Source: Macrocybe gigantea (taxonomy: Eukaryota > Basidiomycota > Agaricomycetes > Agaricales > Callistosporiaceae). From it: 29,400 nucleotides of DNA. The stretch spans positions 1 to 29,400 of the forward strand of contig SJRY01000160.1 in the NCBI GenBank assembly GCA_011319805.1, written 5' to 3'. The notes under the pieces are model-generated. The model saw only the letters and a program-made list of their open reading frames with translations, did not search any database and had not been told where the DNA came from. The position numbers were made by a program, and so were the translations under genes. Positions 1 to 11,000 of the stretch are shown here, one piece after another; position 1 is the stretch's first letter; every line of letters starts with the position of its first letter.

Positions 1-1861
1 CTCTGAACTGTCTGAAAATGCTTCTCTTGTCATCCCTCAACGTCCAACGCCAGCAGTCATCATCATCGCGACTAGCGCTGCATTCATCACACACCTTCGC
101 TCTTATCCTTCGCTTTCAAGAAGAGGTTTAGACTCGGCCATAACGCCACTCATTGTTTCCGATGTACATCGCTCTCTATAGAATAGACACCGAGACATGT
201 GCACGAGGAACCGATATTCATCAAGTCTCCCCATCGCCGTCCAAGGTCACTTCTCAATCTGGTCAATCTTTCTTTCTTGTGATCATGGCACTAGCAGATC
301 ACTTCCTCGACAAGCATGCAGGCTCCGTGACCTTCGGGCATTACGGTCTTGCTAGAATAGGCATCCCACATCTGTTGTCAAAGCTGCTGCGCCCCTCCAT
401 CCCGAAAAAGAATCAGAAGCTGTCAGGCCGACGTCCGAACACTTACAGCTGGACGTGGCTTCGACGAAACCCTGCTCCACCTACTTGTGGGTCCTGCCTT
501 ATGGTATCCTTGTGGTATTGTCACTGCTTTGATGCATACTTGGATGTGTCTTCTCCTGCTTACATGTGGTCCGACTAGATCAGTATCTTTTCTTCAAATT
601 CAAAGCTTTAGTGATGCGCGGCTTGGCGACGCCAAAGACGACAAGCTTGAGAGGAAACACCATCTGGCTAGAAGTCGCCATATATCTATTCAGTTCGCAT
701 TCCCGTTCTGTTCTTGTGCAACTTCGATGGATTTGTGGGATAAAGCCTGCCTTGGATGCTGAAACGGATTACATATCCATTTTGTACATGGGATGAGCGC
801 GGATGCTGGTCGCAAACTGCAACGTCTAGAACGGGTTTGATGGCACTTCGCGAGACTAGGTTGGAGGCCAATGTCAACCTCTCGATGCACCTTTGCAGGG
901 AGCTGATAAGAAGCGCAGCGCTAATCCAAATATTCCCGTGATCTGTGCTGTTCCCACCGCAGGTATGAGCATCTTGGTCCGTTTAACGGCGAGGGCAAAG
1001 TCCGAGAAGTCGTGCTATATTTGATCGGTCGCTACGGACGCGAGCCCAGATGTATACGTTCATTCTCTCACACATCGCGGGTATAAACTGTTTAAATTCG
1101 TGAAGAAGAAAAGACAGAAGGACTCGCCAACAATGCGCCCTAGGTCATCACGGACGATGGGGCCGAGGTTAGTCTGAAACACACAAACCTTGTTGTATAC
1201 AGCCTAGGATGTTGAGCACTGTTTAGCTCTTGATCCGGCCTTTGCCTTGCCACCTCGGAGAACTCTGGGGATATGATGCTTATACCGATCGCTCTTTTTA
1301 ACCAAAAGAGCACGAGCCGCTAATCCAACCTCGTGCTTTGTTCTGCACGATCGGTTGAGAAATTGGAAATGCTGGGAAGGTGTTGGGCGAAAGGGTGATT
1401 CTGTGGCAAGCGGCGCACATTGCAGGTGGATGATCAGCCAATTGACAAGGTTTGTGGAGCTTTCCAGTCTGACAACGCTTCTTGATGTACATGGAATGAT
1501 GGTGAACGAAGTTTTTACACAGAAACCTGTCAGGATCACTTACCGAGTGGGTTAAAGTGGAACATTGGCAACGATAAAGGCTGTGAGAAACGCTGGCATC
1601 TTCTCAGGAACCCTGTTCACAAGAAATCTGCTCCGTATCTCAGATTACGAATTTCAATCCATCAGATCACGAGTGTAGCCTTTCGAAACAAGCAACTTCC
1701 GAACAAACTGGAGGCATATGTTAATGTCGGATTGGTTGTTTGACCCGTCATGCATCATCACCAGGGAGTTCTTATATCTACGGTCTCTCGGCCTTAAGCC
1801 TTACAAGAAGAAAGGACAGTGCGAGGTATAATTTTTCAACCCTCGCTCGACCCTCGCAGCC
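1..1861. other. no supported gene
   Basis: I read both strands and found only short open stretches with no recognisable domain, no conserved motif and no convincing exon chain. A hydrophobic stretch on the plus strand near 487-600 could be a remnant of a membrane protein. A minus-strand stretch near 1300-1490 contains a CxxC. Neither joins to anything through plausible splice sites. The last few hundred bases presumably hold the promoter of the membrane-protein gene that starts at 1862. Confidence 0.5.
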
Positions 1862-3497
1862 ATGCCCCGCGTCCCAGGTGTTCCCGATGATATCTCCTTA
1901 CAGTACGTTCGTCAAGCCATTCACTGCAAGTCTTCCCTAAAATAAAGTTCCATGACACAGAACAGGGCCTATGGTAAGTCGTGACGTCCTTTGGTGATTT
2001 GCAAGCCGACATGCGATGGCCTATACAGCTGCTGGGCAACCTGTTTGGCTATGGGCTTTTCGGTATCTTGACTGTGCAGATATGTAAGTGAGCTCTTTGA
2101 TATTCATCCTTCAGGTATTGTCGCTGACCTCTACCTAGTCATTTACTACCACGCGTTCCCACAGGACCACCGATACATGAAAATCCTAGGTCAGCAATAT
2201 ATGCTGTCATCCGACGTCTTATTTATGTCTCGCCGTAGTTTGGATGACGTATTTTATCGACACTCTCATCACGGTGTTTGCCACCATAGCAGCATGGAAC
2301 GTGCTTGCGGCCGGCTGGGGGAATACTGCGACACTAACGCCTCTGGATTGGCCATTCACAGGACTCCCTTTTTTGTCAGCACTGGGTGGGTTCCATTTCC
2401 TTGCTGTTGGGATCACTCATCATCTATTGATATAGTCGCATCGATGATACACTTTTTCTTCGCCTGGCGCATCCTAAAATTACGACGGTCATACGTCATT
2501 CCGGCTATTATCTGTCTCGTAAGTAGTGCCACGCAGTGCTGAAGAAAGAGACCTCTCATAGGAGACTAGATTTCGCTAGTCAGTCTCGGAATGGCAACGT
2601 TTTGTGGAATACATGTAAGGGTCAGATATAAGGTGTTGCCAACTTTCACTGATCGGCAGACAGGGACGCTCGTTAGGCTTGGTCCACTTGAGCAAATTAA
2701 AGCCATTTGTTATTGTGCGTCGCCGCTCGGATTCTTGTTTGCGTCGCTTCATTGCGAGGCAGATCTGGCTAGGTGGTAGCACCTTAGTTGATGTCGCTAT
2801 CACCCTGGTCATGGTTATTATTGTATGTGCAGCTCTAACTGGGATTGCGGTCATTGCTGAACCCGGATGTCTTCTAGCTCTTCCGAGCAAAGAACACTAC
2901 CGTCTTTGCAAACACGACGTCTGGTATATCTAAACTCATCACCGTCACAGTGGAGACCGGCATGACGACAGCAGTGGGAGCTCTTGTGGAACTCATTCTC
3001 TTTGTCGCATATCCAAACAATAATCTTCACTTTCTAGTGTAAGTCTCAGATCTTTTCAAGAGGTTCCTGCTAAAAAAAGTTGCTCTAGGTTTCTGATGCT
3101 AGCAAAACTGTGCGCCAAATCATCTGGTTATTCATAAAATTGCAGCTTGACGGTTGCGTGTCCTCAGGTACTCAAACACTCTTTTGGCTACGCTGAACTC
3201 CCGCTCTACTTTCAACCAAGACAACCGGGTCGCAAAACCAGCACTTTGGAATGATGAATCAACGCGATCAGGTCAGTCAGCTGGCTCCGTAACAGTGTCG
3301 ACACAATTCCGGTCGCGAGGTCCACCGCCGACAGGCGTACAAATTTCAACCGTAACCGAACGCCGAGATGACATGGAGATGTATATTATAGACGTAGGTT
3401 TAAACTCTATTTTGTTTCTAGCAAGTTTTTTGACGTAAATATATAGAAGGACGCGCCTTATCGTGGAATGTCTGTGAAAGGTCCAACGCTCGTGTAA
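1862..3497 (+). CDS. DUF6534 multi-pass membrane protein, 13 exons
   Basis: This is an integral membrane protein of the basidiomycete DUF6534 family; its function is unknown. I could chain 13 exons through 12 short GT..AG introns into about 334 residues with no frame break. It begins MPRVPGVPDDISLQ and ends KGPTLV before TAA at 3495-3497. Hydrophobic segments follow one another from LLGNLFGYGLFGILTVQ through VASMIHFFFAWRI, a feature typical of the family. The DUF6534 core runs from about residue 164 (WLGGSTLVDVAITLVMV) through TVETGMTTAVGAL to LYSNTLLATLNSR near residue 255. A hydrophilic Ser/Thr/Arg-rich tail follows, presumably cytosolic. Exon 1 is 1862-1902, exon 2 is only 13 bases (1961-1973), and exon 3 is 2029-2083. 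The ATG at 1862 was chosen because it lies in frame with the splice chain and gives the short N-terminus usual in the family. Family assignment is strong. Exact intron borders are inferred from consensus sites and phase. Confidence 0.88.
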
Positions 3498-4138
3498 GAT
3501 CTCAAAGATACCATTTGGCCGTGTTGGTTTTGACCTATCTGCTGCGCACCGGGACCCTTTCCTTATGGTTTCGTGGCTAATCCCTTTCACCATTAATACC
3601 GCCATCGGGACATTGGGACATTGATTGGCACATTATACCACGTCCATAGTGACGCTCGTATTGCGACATCAAGATGGTATGATGCTCCATCATGAGCGAG
3701 GCGCCTACTGCACTGCCCACTTGGAATTACGTTACAACATCGCGTCGAACATAATGGACAGTTTTCCAGTCGGTCCTTTTATGTATTTCGGGTATTTCGG
3801 GAATGAGATATTAGAGCATCTCATTTTTATTGTGATGCAAGCCTGGAAGACAGCAGCGGTGAGTCACTTGTCGACAGAAGCGACTTGGGCGCTGATACAA
3901 AATCGACGGCCTCTGGAAAAGTGAGGGCGTAGAGATTCTGACGATGAATGGTGAATGTCTCTGGACTCATGCAACGCTGAAAATTGAGATATTGAGAATT
4001 GAAATGTGTTTGGGTATCCGGCATCCATAATTATACGTGGTCAATGGACAAACACGTTCACAAAAAAGACATCCTTCGAACCTCAACCAATCTTTTTCGT
4101 CTCTTATTGCCGAAAGCAGAGCATTTATATTTGAAACG
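3498..4138. other. intergenic, no supported gene
   Basis: This is the 3' flank of the DUF6534 gene and the 5' flank of the MYND gene. An open plus-strand stretch from about 3625 to 3924 has no recognisable motif and no supported splice partners, so I leave it unannotated. Confidence 0.5.
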
Positions 4139-5701
4139 ATGAACAAACGATTTGGGATGGAGGCTTCGCTGGGCATTGGAGGTGGAACGGTTTCGAAGCG
4201 GTCCCAAAAGAAGTTTGCTGTCATTACGCTCATGGGTACACACATGCCACTTACGCTCTAAACTTTACCGTTTCAGCCTCGAGAAAGCCGAGAACCTCTG
4301 TCGCAGGGGCAGGCCTCTGGATGCTATTCCATATCTCGAAGCATCTGTTCAGGACAGTCCGAACAACCTTGACGCCGTCATCCAATTGGCATTTTTGACC
4401 ACGAGGCCGAACGCGATCAAGATCTTGGAAAAGGCGGAGGGTATTGGTGAGGGCATATGTATGTACATCCAAAGACTTTCACTACAACAAATGGTCCTTA
4501 GGTCGGACAACTTTGAAACGAGGATTCGGCGATGACTTTTTGAAAGTAATCAATCTGTGGGCCGATTCTGGGCAATCCTGGAAACACGTCCATATCTTCG
4601 GGTCCTCCAGGCACTTGTGAGGCTGTATTTGAGGAAGGCCGATACCAGGATTCTGCGTAATCTCTCGCATAATTTTCTTCTCAGACTGGTATTGATATTC
4701 GCTACTAATCCAGAAACACGATAATCGAGATGCTTCGACTGTGCCCGGGAGACAATCTGGGACAACGGACTTGGCTTGGATCTATTTTGATACGTGTGGG
4801 GCGATATGCAGACGCTCTCCATTTTGCTCAGATGTGGCTCCACCCATGGGCCCGAGAAGGGAAAATTCCTCCTCGTGGCGGCACCGCATTTGAATCACCC
4901 TCTCCGGACCCGATGCCCACTGAGCAGGAAGAGTCCTACTCACGATTCGGGCCCGGTAATATTATGCATACCGCTGCTCTGGCATCTTTCCATCTATGGG
5001 GCGACACCCCACAGTCTCGGCAGTACCTCAAGCTCGCCGCGATGGCGAATCGCAATATCTTGCTGAAAATATTAGCGCGAGTTCCACGGCCCAGTCAGTT
5101 CCATCCTCACTTTGCAAAAGAGACCAAATCTCACGCCTGACCTCCGACCTTGCTAGGTGAACTGAACATGCAGCCACGTGCACCAAATGGACCTGAGGAT
5201 GCTCAGGATTATCTCTGGCTTACTCAGGACCTGTGGATGGAGGCCGAAGTTTGGGAATGGGCGAACACTAGCCAAGATGTTAAGAAAATTATTCTCAAGG
5301 TCTGCAGCCGAGAAGAATGCTCTGTCACTGAGACGAGAGTGGCCGAGTTCAAACGCTGTGGGGCATGCCATCAGGTCCGTATCATAGTCGGACTTTGCTC
5401 TAGAAGAGTTTTGATTTTGGTATTAACGACGCCATGTCAGGTGTCGTACTGCAGCCCTGAATGCCAGAAGATGGACTGGCCGAATCACAAATCAGGTGTG
5501 TAACCAGTCCTTTTCGAGCGCAGGCCTTGATATGTATCTCCTGTTCTCAAAGATTGCCACAAGCACAAGCAACTGAAAGAGATAAGGCGATCAATTGCGA
5601 AAGGAAAAATACCTACGGACAGCGAGGTGCCGACGTTTTTCGCTGATTTCTCGGAAAAAGGAAGCGTCCTCCGGAGTGCGACAGGTGAAAGAATGGGCTA
5701 G
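4139..5701 (+). CDS. TPR-like protein with C-terminal MYND zinc finger, two frame breaks
   Basis: This is probably a protein-interaction factor. The N-terminal part looks like helical TPR-type repeats (EKAENLCRRGRPLDAIPY, MLRLCPGDNLGQRTWLGSIL, MHTAALASFHLWGDTPQ). The C-terminal part is a MYND finger whose CxxC (CGACHQ) and following YCSPECQKMDW and CHKHK are joined across introns. MYND domains bind proline-containing peptides; the partner here is unknown. The ATG at 4139 is the first in the frame that splices through GTACAC..CAG into the repeat region. The frame is broken twice, each time as if one T were missing: in T5 at 4537-4541 and in T3 at 4628-4630. Conserved residues resume in the next frame each time. 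The stop at 5699-5701 is tentative. A continuation after another frame change near 5655, reading QVKEWARGIVG, is possible. I recognise this arrangement as common in Agaricomycetes. Whether the copy is dead or mis-sequenced cannot be told from the sequence. Confidence 0.72.
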
Positions 5702-6139
5702 GGGCATCGTAGGCAAGTAAGAGCTGGGAACGCTCTTGGCCCATCTCACGAGACGACAGGTAACAGCTTACGCGCTATCATCCGTGTGATTCCCTTGAGG
5801 ACGTGCAGGCCTCGACCGCTCGATACTGCGCTGCAAGTTCTATTGTTCGCTCACCAGACTCACCATGCTGTTGGGTCTTGAGACAATCTGGCTTTTCATG
5901 GAACACATCTTACTACGTCGCCTGCGCTATTTTTTGTCTTGCATACGGATACATATGATACATACTAGCGTTCTCATCGTCGGACAAGGGCGAAAAACCG
6001 AAACGATACAGTTCATGATGACGCTGGTCAGGGTCGAGGTTGCATGGAACTAGGTGTTTGGCATTTGCTTTGCCACACAACAGCTCCAAACACGTCCAGA
6101 AAATTTCTGTTCCCTTGCAAAGCGTGCCAGTGATCTTCA
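5702..6139. other. unresolved stretch, possible C-terminus of the MYND gene
   Basis: Open stretches near 5780-5880 and 5950-6055 look protein-like but do not connect cleanly in one frame. They may be C-terminal exons of the MYND protein spoiled by further frame breaks, or simply its 3' UTR plus the promoter of the next gene. No separate gene is supported. Confidence 0.4.
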
Positions 6140-6601
6140 ATGTTACTTCTGGCGCCATTCATTCGGTCGAGTCTTAGTCCTCTCAGAACGCCTGCAGTTA
6201 CTACCCAGACAAGGGCAGTCTCAAATTCGCCTTATGGGAGGACTCATGTCTGGAAACGACGGCCACCTGTGCTTCCCAACCCCGTCGTGCCCAAATTCCC
6301 TCAGAAAGTGATTCGCTCGGATGGCTCTTCGTTTATCCATTGGACAACATCGCCGAGGTCTATCTTACGCCTGACCAGGGACACTACCAACAATCCTATC
6401 TGGAATATGAGCGTCTGGAACGCCGATAACGCCGTGGAGGAGGAGAGCGCCCACACGGGTAGGTTGGGGCGGTTCACCCGAAGATTTGAAGAGTTGGGAG
6501 AGGACCTTGCCAGTATGGAGTCGCTCGAAAGCGCAATACCCACTGGCACTGTGGCGGCGAAAGATTCGGACTTTGTCAGGAAAAAGAAAAGCAAGCAATA
6601 A
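6140..6601 (+). CDS. mitochondrial large-subunit ribosomal protein, bL31m-like
   Basis: A single-exon frame of 153 residues from ATG 6140 to TAA 6599-6601. The N-terminus (MLLLAPFIRSSLSPLRTP) is basic, Ser/Ala-rich and nearly free of acid, as expected of a mitochondrial targeting peptide. The centre has RPPVLPNPVVPKFPQKVI and then SDGSSFIHWTTSPRSILRLT with RDTTNNPIWN. This resembles the fungal bL31m (yeast MRPL36) core, where a DGS..TTSPR block is followed by a D..NNP.WN block. The C-terminus is charged and ends in a lysine-rich tail, typical of rRNA-binding proteins. It would act in the mitoribosome. It is intact, unlike several neighbours. The family call rests on remembered motif spacing and was not checked by alignment; another small mitoribosomal protein is the main alternative. 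Confidence 0.72.
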   Translation: MLLLAPFIRSSLSPLRTPAVTTQTRAVSNSPYGRTHVWKRRPPVLPNPVVPKFPQKVIRSDGSSFIHWTTSPRSILRLTRDTTNNPIWNMSVWNADNAVEEESAHTGRLGRFTRRFEELGEDLASMESLESAIPTGTVAAKDSDFVRKKKSKQ

Positions 6602-7131
6602 GCCAAGACTTCTGGTGTGCGTTGATTGTTGTCCGCCTTGGAAGTTCACACTGATAATTATCAACGCTTTCAGGACAGATGCCCCACCATGTCATTTGTC
6701 TATGTATCTGCACCTCTTGGCCGAGGATATAACGCGCTTCACCCCATGTGCGATATACGAAAGGCATGGATACTACTCGCTTAATCAGGTTCTGCCGCAG
6801 TTGATTGGACGATTCATCTCATTGCTCTGGAACACTTGTAAATGGAGTATTGGAAGGAGCTGGTTGCCACAATGACAAACACTTCAGATATAACTGTCGC
6901 TATACCGCTATCATGAGCGATGTGGCAACTTTCCATGTGCCACAATTGGGCAGCCACAATCATTAGAGGTTCATTGTAATGTCCGTGGTGGTATTTCAGG
7001 GCGGATCCGATAGTGTAGCTCATCCAATTAATGGTGTAAGAGACTTTGCGGACCCAGTAAGGCTTTCAATTATACTTAGTCCATCAGCTGCCACATCTTC
7101 AGTCATTCTGATACCTTTGATTGCAATCACC
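6602..7131. other. intergenic, no supported gene
   Basis: This holds the 3' flank of the ribosomal-protein gene and the 5' flank of the aldolase gene. The frame of the aldolase stays open upstream to an ATG at 6979. The added 51 residues are hydrophobic and unlike the family, so I treat 6979-7131 as untranslated or as a less likely N-terminal extension. Confidence 0.5.
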
Positions 7132-7989
7132 ATGTCCCCGTCCAGCGCGTTGCCTTGTTCGTCTCCGACCGATGTCGTCTTCGTCGATACCTTGCATCTT
7201 TCCGTCAACGTTGGCCCGGATTGTTGGAACCGGCGCAGGCCCCAATTGGCGGAGGTGTCCATCTATCTCCATCTCCAAGATTCATCTCTCGACAAGGCGG
7301 GCACGTCGGACAATGTCCTCGATTCCGTGCACTACGGTCACCTTGCGAAAGCCATCACGAAGCTTGTGGAGCGGGAGGCTTCTTTTGAAAGTGTTTGCGC
7401 CTTGATCAGTGCGGTCGCGATGGAGGCGTTCACGTTGGCCGGTCACGCGGCCTCCCATGTGAGAGTAGTGCTGGGGCTCCCAAAACTGATTCCTCTCGCC
7501 GAGGGGTTCGTCGTGGATGCGACCTTGACCCACCAAGAGGCGAAGAACATGTTATATTCGAAGAAAGTCACCATCAAAGACCTCGTTCTTCCTGTCATCA
7601 TCGGCGTCAACCCGCCAGAGCGAGAGGCGAAACAACGGGTTATCAACAATATAACATTACTTGAATGTCCGGGCATGCATGACGATCTTGATTACCCAGC
7701 CATAGTGACTGATCTAGTCAAGGTGAGTCGTTTGAATAGCTTTTTTTTTTTTTTTTGATTCGTCGCCCCTTGCTCATTTTGTCCGTCGAAGAATATGGAA
7801 GCATCCTCACATTTTACGCTCGAAAAATATATCCTGGAGGTTGTCCGCGCTGCATGCTTGTCCTCTGAACACATCGAAATGGTGACTGTATGCGCTCAGA
7901 AACCGTCAGCTTTAAGCTTCGCGAATACCTCCGGTGTGCAAATATCGAGACGTCGAACGGCTTTCCTTTCCCATAACGATGCGGTTTAA
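7132..7989 (+). CDS. dihydroneopterin aldolase, stand-alone (FolB-type)
   Basis: This enzyme converts 7,8-dihydroneopterin to 6-hydroxymethyl-7,8-dihydropterin and glycolaldehyde in folate synthesis. Two exons, 7132-7722 and 7792-7989, joined in phase 0 across a 69-base intron, give 262 residues. Two FolB-type halves are visible. The first half has DVVFVDTLHLSVNVGPDCW, VLDSVHYGHLAKAI and ASFESVCALISAVAMEA. The second has FTLEKYILEVVRAAC and VTVCAQKPSALSFANTSGVQI. The Glu of TLEKY and the Lys of QKPSAL match the places of the catalytic/pterin-binding Glu and Lys in the family. In yeast this domain is the N-terminal part of trifunctional FOL1. Here a stop follows directly, and no HPPK or DHPS domain is seen downstream in 7990-8977, so it appears to be a separate gene. 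ATG 7132 was chosen because family similarity begins just after it. The intron carries a run of 16 T. Confidence 0.87.
7741..7756 (+). repeat. poly-T tract (16 T) in the aldolase intron
   Basis: Sixteen uninterrupted T residues lie in the 69-base intron 7723-7791. It is the longest homopolymer in the window and sits upstream of the acceptor, where it could serve as polypyrimidine tract. Its length is likely to vary between strains and between sequencing methods. Confidence 0.9.
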
Positions 7990-8977
7990 CTGTGGCTATA
8001 ATTCTGGAGATATCGCTCGTGCTTCTTCAAGGCGTGTTTCCGCCGAAGTATGTTGATCCGCTCTCATTCCCCTGCCATGCTTCATGCCACTCCTGCAACT
8101 TCCACATGCTCATCGTCATCATTACACCGTACCTGAGGTTTGCGTATACATTCATTCAATCGTTCAACGGCTCGGACCATGTCAAGCGACCAAAAGTTCG
8201 CATGTTCGCCGGTTGACAGTTTCTGCTCCGCCAATGCACGAATGATTGGATGCATAGAGTGATGCCCGACAATCCGGGGTCGATATATGCTATCACGTCC
8301 CAGAGTTCACTTTGCGGTGCCCTACTGTCAGTGAACCTCAGAACTGCGCACAGAATGCATTGATGCTTTTCTCGACATATATCTCCCGATACAACAAGCA
8401 TTCCGTTCCTTTATCACGTTCTCACTTCCTACAGCGAATAGATTCGGGATATTGCAAGACCTATCCACATGCTCGCTCACACAAGTCGCCCAGCGTAGCT
8501 GCTTTGGGAGGACAAGAATGATTCGCCCGGCCTCTTTTGCATGAAACGTATCGCTCGTGGCGCTTCTCGGAGCGCCGCTTCATTTGACTGATTTCAAGAT
8601 GAGACGGATTGTAAAAATCCACGCCGCACACCATCAAATCAAACCGGATGCAATTTCGGGTTCCTGCCAGTCATACACTGATGGTACCGCACAAGCCGCT
8701 CTTGATCCGCAGACTCCGCAGATTGTCCGCGTTTCATCCCCTGCGAGGCACGTCTCTGGTAGGTTTTCTCTCCAATGGATCAAGATACGACGCTTGGTGC
8801 ATCGTGAAATGCCATTTACTAAGCCCTGTTGCGGCTGTCTCGTCCGTAGTATATCATTCGAAGCAAGACCACGGCATGATGAAGATTAGTACTCCACCAA
8901 TGCCGGCTATCTGCAAATTGGGTCTCCTAAACGGTTCTCACGTCGCGATCGTCCAGTACACACGCAGGAAGCTATGG
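7990..8977. other. intergenic, no supported gene
   Basis: This lies between the convergent ends of the aldolase gene and the minus-strand membrane-protein gene. Short open stretches occur on both strands, for example 8156-8401 minus and 8557-8889 plus, but none carries a motif I recognise or a supported exon chain. Confidence 0.5.
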
Positions 8978-10665
8978 TCATTCTGTTCTGTGGCATCCAA
9001 AAGGGTCACGTCCCAGTCCCACGGCAATATTGATGCATTCCTTATGGAGTGTAAACCAAGTTCTCGGCAGGTGAGGAAGGTCGTGAAGTGCCACTCGGAC
9101 GAGTAGCCATGTCATAAGCGTCGTGCTCTCCATCCGCCCTAAAAGACCCATGTCAGTCAGATGGGCCACGACGAAAGCATCAACGTACCAATAACGCATA
9201 AGCCCTATCAGCATTTTGAAAACTTCGGCGACCGGCTGGATAGACATGACGATTGCCAGCATCTGACCATAGCTCCAATTGTTGGCGTTGTCTGAGAAGT
9301 TAAGTTGCAACGTGGCCTCGATGCGATGGATCAGGAATGCGATGATAGCGAAGGCCCCGATCGCTCTTTGGCACCGAGGGACGCGCAACACCGTTCGGAG
9401 CTGTGGTGCAACCCATCTTGCCCACTGACGAATATTTCGATGCTGGCACGGTGGGGGATGTCGTAGCGGCTGAAGATAGTCCTTAAGGCAAGAACCATCG
9501 CACAACCAGCGAGCAATGCTGCCTGATGCCCTCGCCACGGTGCCTCCATCCCTCGGCACGAGTTGAATAATATCAAACCAGCTCGTTTCGACTCGCCTCT
9601 TCCATCCTTGCTTATGTCGACGAGAAAAGACAGCCAGAATAGTCTGCAAATAAATCCGCGGCCCGAAGAACCACAGGATATCGGCAAGATGATATGAACC
9701 TGCCACGAGAGCGACGAAAAGGTCCACGGTCTGACTCAGGACTCCAGCTGCATGAGTCCTGATGGGACCAAATGCGACAAGTACACAGGTGTTGCATTGG
9801 GGTTCGCTGCCAAAGCACGGTGCTTTGAACGAGAGGTATGCCGTCATCACTAGATAAAGCAGAAGACGGAGCTGATCCAACAAGTATAAAGCTGGTTTAG
9901 ACTTGACCTCGTTTAATCCCGCTAGATAGAGCGGCAGCAGTATCGTCGTCGCGAGGGAAGTTATGGCATTGGCATGCGCCAGACTAAGCTTGCCCTGACA
10001 CCACAAGATGCCGCCACATAGAATCAGGCTAAACGATGTGAGACTGATTGATGCTCGGACATCAGCCATATCCCGGGAGGAGAATCCAAGCAATATGGCG
10101 CCGCAGATTGCTTGGACATAGAACGCAACGCGTACCTGTCTAAAGGGTTTTATCTTCATTTTGTATGCATATATATGGAAGCCTACCAACCCCGACGCCG
10201 ACAATGTCTGGATCTTCATTGACATTACATGTTAGTATGATCTCTGGAGGGACGTGACACAAGTGCTGACACTAACCGGCTTGCACAACACACGAGTCCG
10301 TGCATGGTGTTATGACTGGACAAGCGCTGTGGTTGATTTTGTCCTCTGTATTGGGCAATAGGCGGATAATCAATATAATCCAAAATCCGTAGACCGCGAG
10401 GAGAACGAGTACGACAAGGGACCACGCATAGGCTGTCACCCACCAGAGGGGCTTTCTGTATTTTGGCGTATTACAATTCTGATAATGTAGACGCCACTAT
10501 GAAGCATTCAACCTACTCGCGAAGCCATAAAGGCACGATATCTTGCAGTTTGAATATACCCCTACCCTGAACGGTTTCAAGGTTAGCATTGGAATCGTCG
10601 TTGAGAACGTCAGCGCTCTCGTTACGGAATCGATCACTGGAGTTCGTTGAGGATGGGGGGAGCAT
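8978..10665 (-). CDS. multi-pass membrane protein typical of basidiomycetes
   Basis: A predicted integral membrane protein of unknown function. Four exons can be chained in frame: 10517-10665, 10277-10455, 10191-10213 (23 bases) and 8978-10135, giving 502 residues. The N-terminus is hydrophilic (MLPPSSTNSS...). A strong membrane segment follows (AWSLVVLVLLAVYGFWIILI), then a Cys-containing loop (CPVITPCTDSCVVQA), then DPDIVGVGVRVAFYVQAICGA, and several more hydrophobic helices. Late in the protein, WSYGQMLAIVMSI recalls the WxxGQxLAL motif I associate with this Agaricomycete family. The third intron uses a GTTGGT donor. The central part around 9330-9690 is less hydrophobic and could hide another frame problem. 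ATG 10665 is the only in-frame Met near the 5' end. A copia retrotransposon begins 27 bases upstream of it, so the native promoter now lies beyond 16473. Exon borders are inferred from phase and consensus. Confidence 0.7.
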
Positions 10666-10686
10666 CGGTATGTGGGGTTCTTGGTC

Positions 10687-10691
10687 GTATG
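10687..10691. repeat. left target-site duplication GTATG
   Basis: GTATG directly precedes the first base of the 5' LTR. The same five bases follow the last base of the 3' LTR at 16469-16473. Five base pairs is the usual duplication length for Ty1/copia integrases. Confidence 0.93.
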
Positions 10692-11000
10692 TGTTGAAAA
10701 TGTGGCAGCAACCCTGCGCCCTACCATTTTCCCTCTGCCCTAATTTTCTTGGCTTCACAGCGCAGCCTGTATGCTCAGTCATACCCTGCGCTATTATCAC
10801 TAGGATTAGTGAGCGCACCCTCAACCCTGATGGTCTGTGCGCCACTTAGATATGTATAAATATGTCCTATGTAGTATGCCAATTCTATAACCGAGTTTCA
10901 CTCAACCAAGCCTACGCAGTAAGACCAACCTCTAACAATCCACTAACGTAAGTAGTCCGTTCTAGCTCAAGAGCTTCCTAGCTTGGGTCCAGTTTCAACA
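10692..11000 (+). repeat. 5' LTR (309 bp)
   Basis: Begins TGTTGAAAATG and ends GTTTCAACA, with the perfect 5-base inverted ends TGTTG/CAACA. It matches the 3' LTR except for three extra single bases and two substitutions (CG here, TG or CA in the other copy). Confidence 0.95.
10855..10862 (+). promoter_or_regulatory. TATA-like box in the 5' LTR
   Basis: TATAAATA occurs in the middle of the LTR and is repeated at the matching place in the 3' LTR. It is the best candidate core promoter for the element's genomic RNA. Transcription start is not determinable from sequence. Confidence 0.55.

Noticed and set aside
4037..4138. Longer N-terminus of the MYND protein from 4037
   Set aside because: The frame opens with GTG, not ATG; the first in-frame ATG is 4139.
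6979..7131. Upstream ATG 6979 extending the aldolase by 51 residues
   Set aside because: The extra residues are hydrophobic and unlike FolB proteins; family similarity starts right after Met 7132.
8978..10225. Single-exon reading of the membrane protein starting MSMKIQTLSAS
   Set aside because: That start lies in a predicted intron; splicing restores the conserved block DPDIVGVGVRVAFYVQ and joins the upstream membrane segment.
10225..10443. Separate minus-strand gene next to the membrane protein
   Set aside because: It is a frame shadow of the second exon of the membrane-protein gene (10277-10455), which reads well in another frame.
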